64,000 nt of DNA, taken from contig JACKJK010000004.1 in the NCBI GenBank assembly GCA_020637985.1, positions 62,001 to 126,000 on the forward strand. Reading direction: 5' to 3'. This document shows positions 52,302 through 59,556 of the stretch, one piece after another. Both the position numbers and the translations under genes were made by a program. The DNA is from Rhodobiaceae bacterium. Its GTDB lineage: Bacteria > Pseudomonadota > Alphaproteobacteria > Rhizobiales > Tepidamorphaceae. Position 1 is the stretch's first letter. Each line of letters starts with the position of its first letter. The notes beneath the pieces were generated by a model. The model saw only the letters and a program-made list of their open reading frames with translations. It did not search any database and was not told where the DNA came from.

Positions 52302-52589
52302 TTACGAGACGTCGCCAGCGCCGGCCTCGCGCAGGATCTTTTCCATCTTTGCGCGCTCGAGCCGGTTATCCAGGCGTTCGGATTCCTCGCTGTCGCGCAG
52401 CGTCTTGGTGATGGTGATCGACGTGTGCACCAGCATCAGCGCAGCCATGGCGTAGAAGCCCTTGGCGGCGAAGCTCGCGTCCATGAAGAAGATGCCGCCC
52501 GCCATCATCGATGCGGCGACGATGAACGAGCCGACGGTGAAGATGAGCCACGGCGATGTGGCGCGTGACAGGGTCGAGTTGTCGGACAT
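52302..52589 (-). CDS. YiaA/YiaB-family inner-membrane protein
   Basis: 95 residues from ATG 52589, preceded by AGAGGA. Two hydrophobic helices (about 16-35 and 41-62; WLIFTVGSFIVAASMMAGGI, KGFYAMAALMLVHTSI) match the YiaAB two-helix domain, followed by a charged helical tail (ESERLDNRLERAKME). Inner-membrane protein of unknown molecular function. It lies between pspA and the Aas gene with 25- and 106-base gaps, so it probably belongs to the same stress-response unit. Confidence 0.82.
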   Translation of the reverse strand: MSDNSTLSRATSPWLIFTVGSFIVAASMMAGGIFFMDASFAAKGFYAMAALMLVHTSITITKTLRDSEESERLDNRLERAKMEKILREAGAGDVS

Positions 52590-52614
52590 GGGAGTTTCCT
52601 CTCTTCGCTTCGGT

Positions 52615-53310
52615 TCAGGCCTTGCCGGCCTTCGGTTCCGCCTTCGCCTTAAGGCGTTCGAGCAAGTCATCGGCGCTTGCCCTGCGCTGTGGCGTGCAGC
52701 CTGCCGCGGCAAGCTTTTCGGCAATGACGCAGGGATCGCCGGAGACGTCGATTTCCTCCATCGCCCTGTCGGTGAGGTCGATGCGGTGCTGGCGATCGCG
52801 CAGGCGCGCGAGCGTCGCCTCCGCCTCGCTCAGCGCCGAGGGTCCGGGCTGGACCGCGACGCTGCGCAGCTTGTGGGCCTGGTCCGTCGTCGCCGCCAGA
52901 AGCTGGCCGCGACGCAGTTCGCGCAGGCGCGCTTCCGCCGAGCGCACGCTCGCCCGCAGCCGCGATATCTCCGCCGAAAAGCGCTCCTGCGCTTCGATCG
53001 AGGTATCGCGCTCGCCTTCCAGCACCGCGATTGCCTCCGCGGTCTCGCGCGCGAGCTCGGCCTTGCCCGTCTCCAGCGCCGTGACGGCGCCGGCCTCCAT
53101 TTCGCCGATGCGCTTGCGCAGCCGTTCGAGCTGTTCGGCTTCCTTCTTGCCCTGCGCCATCGCCAGGGCAAGCGCGTTGCGGGCCCGCTCGACCACCAGG
53201 GCCCCGTCGCGGATCTGCTGGTTGAGGATCTTCAGCGCATTGCGATCCGTGAAGGCTTCCGCCTCGTCGTGGACCGCGCCGCGGAACAGCGTCACAATCT
53301 GTTTGAACAT
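52615..53310 (-). CDS. pspA: PspA/IM30-family membrane-stress protein
   Basis: 231 residues, nearly all helical coiled coil, with the amphipathic N terminus MFKQIVTLFRGAVHD and the central heptads typical of PspA/Vipp1. It binds anionic membrane under stress and forms ESCRT-III-like assemblies. ATG 53310 has AAAGGAG 9 bases upstream; the TTG at 53319 is unlikely. The start lies 18 bases from an operator, and the promoter hexamers TTGAAC (53375-53370) and TATCTT (53353-53348), 16 bases apart, read into this gene. Confidence 0.88.
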   Translation of the reverse strand: MFKQIVTLFRGAVHDEAEAFTDRNALKILNQQIRDGALVVERARNALALAMAQGKKEAEQLERLRKRIGEMEAGAVTALETGKAELARETAEAIAVLEGERDTSIEAQERFSAEISRLRASVRSAEARLRELRRGQLLAATTDQAHKLRSVAVQPGPSALSEAEATLARLRDRQHRIDLTDRAMEEIDVSGDPCVIAEKLAAAGCTPQRRASADDLLERLKAKAEPKAGKA

Positions 53311-53327
53311 CGATTCCAACTCCTTTA

Positions 53328-53340
53328 TGAACGTTGTTCA
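53328..53340. promoter_or_regulatory. TetR operator O1 (TGAACGTTGTTCA)
   Basis: A 13-bp dyad TGAAC-GTT-GTTCA between the pspA ribosome-binding site and the predicted start of transcription. It is one of three near-identical copies in 70 bases, so a dimeric regulator encoded next door is the probable ligand. Binding here would block the first transcribed bases. Confidence 0.75.
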
Positions 53341-53347
53341 CGATTTG

Positions 53348-53375
53348 AAGATAGCGCATTTTGAACATTGTTCAA
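53348..53375 (-). promoter_or_regulatory. Predicted pspA promoter
   Basis: On the minus strand TTGAAC (53375-53370) and TATCTT (53353-53348) are separated by 16 bases, a sigma-70-like arrangement. The -35 hexamer lies inside operator O2, so repressor binding would exclude RNA polymerase. Confidence 0.5.
53361..53375. promoter_or_regulatory. TetR operator O2 (TTGAACATTGTTCAA)
   Basis: A 15-bp dyad TTGAAC-ATT-GTTCAA, the strongest of the three copies and overlapping the predicted pspA -35 element. It is centred 34 bases from O1 and 22 bases from O3; the latter is two turns of the helix. Confidence 0.78.
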
Positions 53376-53383
53376 ATATTTTT

Positions 53384-53396
53384 TGAACAATGTTCA
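53384..53396. promoter_or_regulatory. TetR operator O3 (TGAACAATGTTCA)
   Basis: A 13-bp dyad TGAAC-AAT-GTTCA ending 21 bases before the tetR start codon, so it should control the regulator itself. Confidence 0.75.
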
Positions 53397-53417
53397 TCGC
53401 GCATGAGGGGTGGGTCA

Positions 53418-54041
53418 ATGGCGGGCAAACGCGAAGCGAACAGGCAAGACCTGAAGTCCCGGCTGGTCGCGGCGGCGCGCGAACAGATCCTGGACAAGGG
53501 GCTGAAGGGCATCCGCGCCCGCGATGTCACCACGCGCGCAGGCTGCGCGCTGGGCGGCCTCTACTCCGTCTTCGAGGATCTCGACATGCTGGTGATCGCG
53601 GTCAACGCCGAGACCCTGATGCAGCTCGATGCGGTGCTTTCATCGGCGGCGGCCGGGAGGCCCGGACCGGTCGCCCAGATGCGCGCGATGGCGCGCGCCT
53701 ATCTCCGGTTCGCGCTCGACAACCGCAACCTCTGGAACGCCGTCTTCGGGCACCGCCTGCCCGAGGGGGCGAACATCCCGCAATGGTACGTCGACGAATA
53801 CGTCGCGATGTTCCGCCACGTCGTCGCGCCCCTGGCGATGCTGGAGCCCGAGCTTTCCCCCGGCAAGCTGAACCTGAAGGCGCGCAGCGTGTTCGCCGCC
53901 GTGCATGGCATTGTCGCGATCTCCATCCAGGAACGTTTCGTCGGCGTCCCCGGCGAAAGCCTGGAGCGCGAACTCGACGATTTCATCGAGACCCTGGCCG
54001 CCGGCATCGCGGCAAGGCGTGGCCGGACAGCGCAAAGGTAG
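53418..54041 (+). CDS. TetR-family transcriptional regulator
   Basis: 207 residues from ATG 53418, with GAGGGG 7 bases upstream. The N-terminal helix-turn-helix reads IRARDVTTRAGCALGGLYSVFEDLDML; the C-terminal ligand domain is helical and contains NLWNAVFGHRLPEG. It should dimerise and bind the three dyads between it and pspA. The target operon contains lipid-repair genes, so a fatty acid, acyl-CoA or membrane-active compound is the likely inducer; this is inferred. An in-frame ATG at 53361 overlaps operator O2 and is unlikely to be used. Confidence 0.88.
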   Translation: MAGKREANRQDLKSRLVAAAREQILDKGLKGIRARDVTTRAGCALGGLYSVFEDLDMLVIAVNAETLMQLDAVLSSAAAGRPGPVAQMRAMARAYLRFALDNRNLWNAVFGHRLPEGANIPQWYVDEYVAMFRHVVAPLAMLEPELSPGKLNLKARSVFAAVHGIVAISIQERFVGVPGESLERELDDFIETLAAGIAARRGRTAQR

Positions 54042-54219
54042 CCCGCCCACACCTGCGCGAAGTCCCCCGAAACCCGCGCAAGGCAAGTCAGGCAATCGCT
54101 CGGACAGTGCCCCGTCGCGACACGACTTCGCAACGTTCTGGCTGTGGTAAAGCAAGGCCGCGGCTCAAGCCCAAACGAGCCCGCAAGACACCGATTGATT
54201 GCGCAGGGCTTCCGGTTGC

Positions 54220-54987
54220 CTAGCGGATATCCAGAGGCATGGACATCTCGACCATCGAGTAGAAGCCGTCCTTCTTGCCCGCTTCCAGTTCCTGCTGGAA
54301 ACCGGCCGATATGCCGACACTCGCCATGCCAAGGGGGATATCGCCGATGAAGGCGCCATAGCGCAACGTTCCGCCGCTGTCCTTTTCATCGGACGCCGTG
54401 AATTCCGCGCCATATTTCAGTTGCTGCGTCTTCCAGCCAGCCTTGGCGTGGAAATAGATCTGGTCGTACACGCTCGACAATGCGCCATACGACTGGACGT
54501 AGAAGGCATCCACGGCTTTCGTTTCAAAGCCGTATTGGGCGATGACACCCGCCTCGCTCCCATCGGTCGGGCCGCCGGAAGGATTGTCGTCATTGTTGAC
54601 GAAATGGACACCTGCATTGAGTGCGAAATAGTACGCCGGCGTATGCCACTGGTAACCGCCGAGCACCGATCCGTTGAAGGAAGTCGTGTCGGTCGCAACG
54701 TCGTTGGACCGTGAAACGCCGACATTCGCGGTCAGCGTCCACCCGGTCGTCGTGATGTCGCCATTGATCGCGGTGACGAAACCGGCATCGGCGCCATATC
54801 CGTTCTGGTCGGAACTCGCATGGCTGAAGTCGAAGCTGCCATAGATCACGGTGTCATAGGCACCGTTGGCGTAGCCAAGCATCTTGTCGGCCGCCCCAGC
54901 ATCCACCGGCAACGCCGACACGCCGACGCCGGCCAGACAAGCCGCCAGGGTGCAGCGCGTGAAGTTCCCCAATTTCCGATGGCTCAT
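54220..54987 (-). CDS. Exported beta-rich protein, probable BcsS family
   Basis: 255 residues from ATG 54987 (GGGGAAG site). A signal peptide ends near AGA-ADK. The mature protein has repeated beta strands with aromatic belts (TVIYGSFDFSHAS, LGGYQWHTPAYYFALNAGVHF, QIYFHAKAGWKTQQ, LRYGAFIG), suggesting an outer-membrane barrel. It resembles BcsS, an accessory protein of cellulose synthesis in Hyphomicrobiales, but the cellulose synthase genes are not in the window. Followed downstream by a gap of 178 bases to the convergent tetR gene with no recognisable feature. Confidence 0.6.
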   Translation of the reverse strand: MSHRKLGNFTRCTLAACLAGVGVSALPVDAGAADKMLGYANGAYDTVIYGSFDFSHASSDQNGYGADAGFVTAINGDITTTGWTLTANVGVSRSNDVATDTTSFNGSVLGGYQWHTPAYYFALNAGVHFVNNDDNPSGGPTDGSEAGVIAQYGFETKAVDAFYVQSYGALSSVYDQIYFHAKAGWKTQQLKYGAEFTASDEKDSGGTLRYGAFIGDIPLGMASVGISAGFQQELEAGKKDGFYSMVEMSMPLDIR

Positions 54988-55198
54988 CTTCGCTTCCCCC
55001 GGCTTTTCGAACCAAAAGCATCGACCGTCATGTGGCCACAGCGGGGTGAAACAGCCCCCTACCGGTACGCCGGACCCCAATATTGACGCGACCTGCGTGT
55101 AGTTCTCATTTCATTTACCATCGTGATTCTCAAGGACAAAAGCCCCACCGCGCCAATGCCGCGGCGGCTGTTGCCGTCCGGGCACAACGGCCCGAGGG

Positions 55199-56152
55199 CT
55201 AGTAAGCCACACGAATCGGGCGCTGATTGCCCAGGCCACGCCGGCTGGCAGACAACGCCTCCATGCTGGAAAGCGCGGTCGAGAGCATCACGCCCGATTC
55301 ACCGAGGTAAAGCCGCAGGCCACCTACCGCCTGGTAGTGGTTGCGGACACCCGAGGAATTCTCCCCCAGCGTTGTCAGGCCAGCCAGCGCGACGATACCC
55401 GGCTGCGCCTGGTTTTCGTCTGCGTCCGGCGAATGTCCCATCGCCGCCGCGGAGGTTGCCGCGCCCAGCCCGATCATTGCGGCAATACCGGCGACGCGGG
55501 CCAGGAGCCCGACCTTCGCGCGTCGACGCACGGGCGCGGTGACGGACGCCGCATCGACGGGAACATGGCGCCCGGCCCCGACGCTGGCGACCACGCGAAC
55601 CGCCCTGATCGCCCGGCCGAGATCCGTCCCCACCGAATCCTTCACGCGCGTCGTGACCTCATCGCGCAGTTCCTCGCTGGCCTCCAACGCACCCGATGAT
55701 GCACGCCGGGTCGAGGCGGGCGACGCAACGATGACGAGCGCGCAATCCTCCGCGCGCCACAAGACACGCGCGACGCGATCGCCAAGTTCGGCGCGCAACT
55801 TGCGGGTCAGTTCCAGCAGCTGCGGGCCGCGCGTGAACGCGCCCGTGGGATCGGCGAGGATATGGTCATGCTCGAAAAGTCTGGTGAAGGCCTCCAGACA
55901 ATCCGGCGCGTAGAGCTCGCGCGGGGAATGGGCCAGCAGGCGCAATTCGAGGTCGGGAGCAAGGGTCGCGAGGCTTGCCTCGATGAACCGGGCCTGAGAT
56001 GGCGTGATGGCCCCGTCAGCCACGTGGACCGTCAGTACGCCAGCGGATGTTCCTCCCTCCGGCACATCGAGGCCCGCAAGAAAATACAAGCCGCAGCGTT
56101 CATCGCTCAGGGCTTCCTTCAGATCGGAGATATTCAACGCACCCTCCCGCAT
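55199..56152 (-). CDS. One-TM protein of unknown function in glycan cluster
   Basis: 317 residues from ATG 56152. A TTG at 56137 with a GGGAGG site just upstream is an alternative start, since the ATG has none. The N-terminal ~220 residues are soluble and cytoplasmic (LKEALSDERCGLYFLAGLD, LTVHVADGAITPSQARFIEAS, LWRAEDCALVIVAS). A single hydrophobic helix at about 230-250 (RVAGIAAMIGLGAATSAAA) is followed by ~65 periplasmic residues ending in RPIRVAY. I do not recognise the family. It lies between the BcsS-like and glycosyltransferase genes on one strand, so a link to surface polysaccharide regulation is likely. Confidence 0.6.
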   Translation of the reverse strand: MREGALNISDLKEALSDERCGLYFLAGLDVPEGGTSAGVLTVHVADGAITPSQARFIEASLATLAPDLELRLLAHSPRELYAPDCLEAFTRLFEHDHILADPTGAFTRGPQLLELTRKLRAELGDRVARVLWRAEDCALVIVASPASTRRASSGALEASEELRDEVTTRVKDSVGTDLGRAIRAVRVVASVGAGRHVPVDAASVTAPVRRRAKVGLLARVAGIAAMIGLGAATSAAAMGHSPDADENQAQPGIVALAGLTTLGENSSGVRNHYQAVGGLRLYLGESGVMLSTALSSMEALSASRRGLGNQRPIRVAY

Positions 56153-56261
56153 GGCACCAAACTCTGTGACAAGAAGCCGCCCTTTTCCGCAATCAATCCG
56201 GCATCCGCGGAAATCCACATACCAATACTGCGCAAATTTGCCTGTTTCCGCAAGGGACGCT

Positions 56262-57377
56262 TCACAGGATCGCCGCTTGCGCCAGAAGGTAGCTTTGCCG
56301 CCTGATCGCATGCCGGTTTTCGGCAGTGCGCCTGAGGGTCTCCCGCCAGAAGGGCCACCAGCCACGCACCTGTCGCTCCCACGACCAGTCCAGCGCCCGC
56401 GCCCGGTTCTCCCGGCCGATGGCGATGCGCAGGTCGCCGTCGGCCAGAAGTTCCGAGACGGCATCGGCGAACGCATCCGCGCCGGCGTCTCGCAGCAGGA
56501 AGGGTTTCTGGAGGTCGCCGAACACCTCGGCAACGATCCCCACGTCGGTCGACACCACGGGCACGCCGGTCGCCATGGCCTCCAGGACCGGGTTCGGCGT
56601 GCCCTCCATTGCGGATGTGCAGACGAAGACATCCAGCGCCTGATAGAACGCCGGCATCTCTTCGAACGCAATCTGGCGCACGCGCGGGTCGGCCACGCTT
56701 GCTTCCACTGCCAGACCGCGAGCTTCGAGCATCTCGAGCATCGGCAGGAACACTCGGTCGTGGCCCTTCACGTCATAGCCCTTGGCCTGCTTTCCCCAGG
56801 CGCTGTTCCCAACCCAGCCGACACGATGATGTCCCGGGCTGCTGCGTGGCACGCGCGGTGGTGAGAAGCGTTCCGTGTCGACACCGTCCGGGACAATGGC
56901 ATCCGGCAGGGGCATGCCAGGCTTGGCAGCGTAAATATCGCGAAGCTTCGGCGAGGAAACCGTGTAGCCATCCACCATGGCGAAACTTGGCAGCCGCTCC
57001 TCCATCTCCTCGTCGTCACTGAACAGGTGATCGTAGACCGAGGTTGTGAAAGCGCAGCTGTTGATGGCCCTGACCATGGTTTCGTATTCGAGACCCAGTT
57101 GCCCCGCCGCCTTGTCGATCGTGTGCGGATGCAGCATGTAGAAGAGATCCTCGCGCCAGAAGACATGGCAAAGGTCGATCCGGTTGAGGAAAATGGTCTC
57201 GAAGAACACGCGTTCGTTGCCGATCACGTCGTTCATGTAGAGCTTGTGGATCCGGTTGGGGCCGGCGTGTCGCGTGATGTTGTTGGCTATGTTGTCGAAC
57301 GACCAGTCCGGCTTGTCCGGGCACAACAATACGCGCAGCGGCGGCCCTTGCGTTTCTGCCCCGTGTTCATCCGGCAT
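56262..57377 (-). CDS. Glycosyltransferase family 4 protein
   Basis: 371 residues from ATG 57377, preceded by AGGAAA. Donor-domain signs: VGWVGNSAWGKQAKGYDVKGHD, VDVFVCTSAMEGTPNPVLEAMATGVPVVSTDVGIVAE with the E-x7-E motif. The N-terminal domain (VLLCPDKPDWSFDNIANNI) is that of GT4 enzymes acting on surface glycans. It is followed by the unknown one-TM gene and faces the DUF2194-like gene across a 229-base divergent gap, which shows no clear motif beyond a likely promoter region. Confidence 0.83.
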   Translation of the reverse strand: MPDEHGAETQGPPLRVLLCPDKPDWSFDNIANNITRHAGPNRIHKLYMNDVIGNERVFFETIFLNRIDLCHVFWREDLFYMLHPHTIDKAAGQLGLEYETMVRAINSCAFTTSVYDHLFSDDEEMEERLPSFAMVDGYTVSSPKLRDIYAAKPGMPLPDAIVPDGVDTERFSPPRVPRSSPGHHRVGWVGNSAWGKQAKGYDVKGHDRVFLPMLEMLEARGLAVEASVADPRVRQIAFEEMPAFYQALDVFVCTSAMEGTPNPVLEAMATGVPVVSTDVGIVAEVFGDLQKPFLLRDAGADAFADAVSELLADGDLRIAIGRENRARALDWSWERQVRGWWPFWRETLRRTAENRHAIRRQSYLLAQAAIL

Positions 57378-57606
57378 GGCGTTTCCTGACACCCCTGTCT
57401 GCGTTTGCGCCGGCCGGGTGCAATCGTCCCATCCCGCCACCCTCGGCGAGGCTCGTGAACCCGGGCCGCGAAATACAGCTGGTAAAGGTGGAAAGCCGGA
57501 TGCAAAAGAGCAAGCCCCCGCCACCTCCTTTCGCTTGCCCACAAAGCCGGCCGGGCTTTCTCTCGGCCACGCTGTTCGCGGCATACAGCTCCCGGGTTCT
57601 TGAGTG

Positions 57607-59409
57607 ATGGTGCTGCGTATGCTCAATCCGTTTCGCATGCGCGCAGGCGGCACTGCCGTTGCACAACGCACGCACCTGCAACAGGTGCTGATCATCTCCC
57701 ATTCGGCCGACGCCAGCGGAATGGACGTGATGGACAACCTGTGCACGGCGCTGGAATTCGGCAAGATCGGCTTTGCCGTCATCGATATCGCACGGTCGGT
57801 TCCGCTGCCCGCACTGGACGCGTTCGACTCGATCGTCATCTGCACCGAGCGGATCTGGGAACTGGGAGACGAGAAGTCTGCCTCACTGGAAAAGCATGTG
57901 CGCGATGGCTGCGGCATGCTGGCCGCATACCGCTGCTGGAGCGAGGAGCTTTCAGCGGTCTTCGGCATGGGCAGCGCCGATCTTGCCCCCGCGATGCACA
58001 CGACGACGGGCCTTTCATTCGACACCGAACTCTTTCCAGGCACCGCCGGTCTGAAGGTTGGCAACGCCCGCTGGGAATTCGACCACAGCCGCTACGACGT
58101 TTCCGCGGAACAATTGCAGCCGGACTGCCAAATCCTGGCCCGCGACAGCGGCAAGCGGCCGGTTGCCTGGAGCAGGCGTCACGGCGAGGGGCGCGTTGTC
58201 TACTGGAACACCGAGGTGCTCTTCTGCCGGGCACTGCGCGGTTTCCTGCTGCAGTCGGTCCTCGGCACGATGGCAGTGGGTGTCAGTGCGGCCGCCGGCT
58301 TCGCCATGTTCCATGTCGACGATTTCCCGGTATCCCTTTCCGACGAAAGGCGCGAGCCCGTCGCAAGCGAATTTCCGGACCTCGACTGGAACGGCTTCTT
58401 CTTCGGCGTTTGGCACGCAGACATGATGGCGCTGCGCGAAAAGCACGGCCTGAAATACACTTGGTACACCATCATCAACTATTCCGATGTCGACAATCGC
58501 GCGGACGCCGACCCCGCATCCTTCGCAATAACCTCGGGGCCTGAAATCCTGGCGCGCCGGTTCCAGGCTGTCGAAACCGTGGCAAGCGATGACGAATACG
58601 GCTTCCACGGCTACAACCATGAACCGCTGGTGGAGGGCGTCTGGCCCGACCTTGCGACGCTTGAGCGCAAGCTGACGATGGCGCGCCAACTCTGGCAAGG
58701 CATCGTCCCCGCGCCCCTGCCCACATCATGGGTGCCAGCCAACAACTGGTATCATCCGGACCACGTCCGCCTGATCAGAAAGGTGTTTCCGGAAATTCGC
58801 GAGGTCTGCGGCATCTTCTCGACAGGTGAAGCGGGAATGGGCGAGTACCGCGAGTTCGGTCCGGAGCCGTGGGACCACTCGCTGACATGCCTTCCACGAG
58901 AAACCTATGGCTATGCGCTGACGCCCGAAGTCAGGATGATGATGCTGTCGCAGATCGCGGCAATGGGGATGTGGACGCATTTCGTGCACCCCGACGACAT
59001 CTACGACATCCCGTCCGGGTCCGACGACAACTCCTATCGCCGCAATGCGCATGGTCAGCTTTGGCGCGCGACGAACGCCCAGGGCACGCCGGGCCTCCTG
59101 CCGCAGCTCGAAGCCTGGATCACGCAGGTACGCAGTCTGTTTCCCTGGCTGGACTTCGTCACGACCTCCGAGGCCGCCGCACGCTACCGCGCCCATCTGG
59201 AGGCCTCGGTGAACGTGCTGGTATCCCCCATGGGCGTTGAGGTGCACTGCGATGCAGGCGGACTTTTCCAGGTCCGCAGCGACGCAGGTACGAAGATCGC
59301 CGCGGACAACGGCGCCAAGGTCATCGATCAGCGAGCAACGGCGAACGGCACCTTGAATCTTGTCAGATGCCGGCCCGGAAAGACCCTGCTCCACACCAGG
59401 CCCGATTGA
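57607..59409 (+). CDS. DUF2194-like putative polysaccharide deacetylase
   Basis: 600 residues. A Rossmann-like N-terminal half (VLIISHSADASGMDVMDNL, FDSIVICTERIW) is followed by a domain with polysaccharide-deacetylase-type motifs: FHVDDFPVS (the DD metal pair), GFHGYNHEPL (H-x3-H-like) and THFVHPDDIYD. This order recalls DUF2194 proteins and the deacetylase half of PelA. No signal peptide is visible, so its location is unclear. ATG 57607 was chosen; the ribosome-binding site is weak and MLNPF at 57619 is possible. It probably trims acetyl groups from the glycan made by this cluster. Confidence 0.65.
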   Translation: MVLRMLNPFRMRAGGTAVAQRTHLQQVLIISHSADASGMDVMDNLCTALEFGKIGFAVIDIARSVPLPALDAFDSIVICTERIWELGDEKSASLEKHVRDGCGMLAAYRCWSEELSAVFGMGSADLAPAMHTTTGLSFDTELFPGTAGLKVGNARWEFDHSRYDVSAEQLQPDCQILARDSGKRPVAWSRRHGEGRVVYWNTEVLFCRALRGFLLQSVLGTMAVGVSAAAGFAMFHVDDFPVSLSDERREPVASEFPDLDWNGFFFGVWHADMMALREKHGLKYTWYTIINYSDVDNRADADPASFAITSGPEILARRFQAVETVASDDEYGFHGYNHEPLVEGVWPDLATLERKLTMARQLWQGIVPAPLPTSWVPANNWYHPDHVRLIRKVFPEIREVCGIFSTGEAGMGEYREFGPEPWDHSLTCLPRETYGYALTPEVRMMMLSQIAAMGMWTHFVHPDDIYDIPSGSDDNSYRRNAHGQLWRATNAQGTPGLLPQLEAWITQVRSLFPWLDFVTTSEAAARYRAHLEASVNVLVSPMGVEVHCDAGGLFQVRSDAGTKIAADNGAKVIDQRATANGTLNLVRCRPGKTLLHTRPD

Positions 59410-59556
59410 GTGCCGCGCAGCCGGACAGGTCTGGCATCCGCGGGCCGGCAGTCCATCGATATACTCGCTGGCATCAGCGCACGGCGATGACCCGCTGTCG
59501 GCAGAAGTCGGCCGCGGTGACAGCGATGGACAGACCGGCGCCATCACCAGCCATCG

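Noticed and set aside
53361..53417. Longer TetR protein starting at ATG 53361
   Set aside because: That start lies inside operator O2 and has no ribosome-binding site; ATG 53418 has GAGGGG at good spacing.
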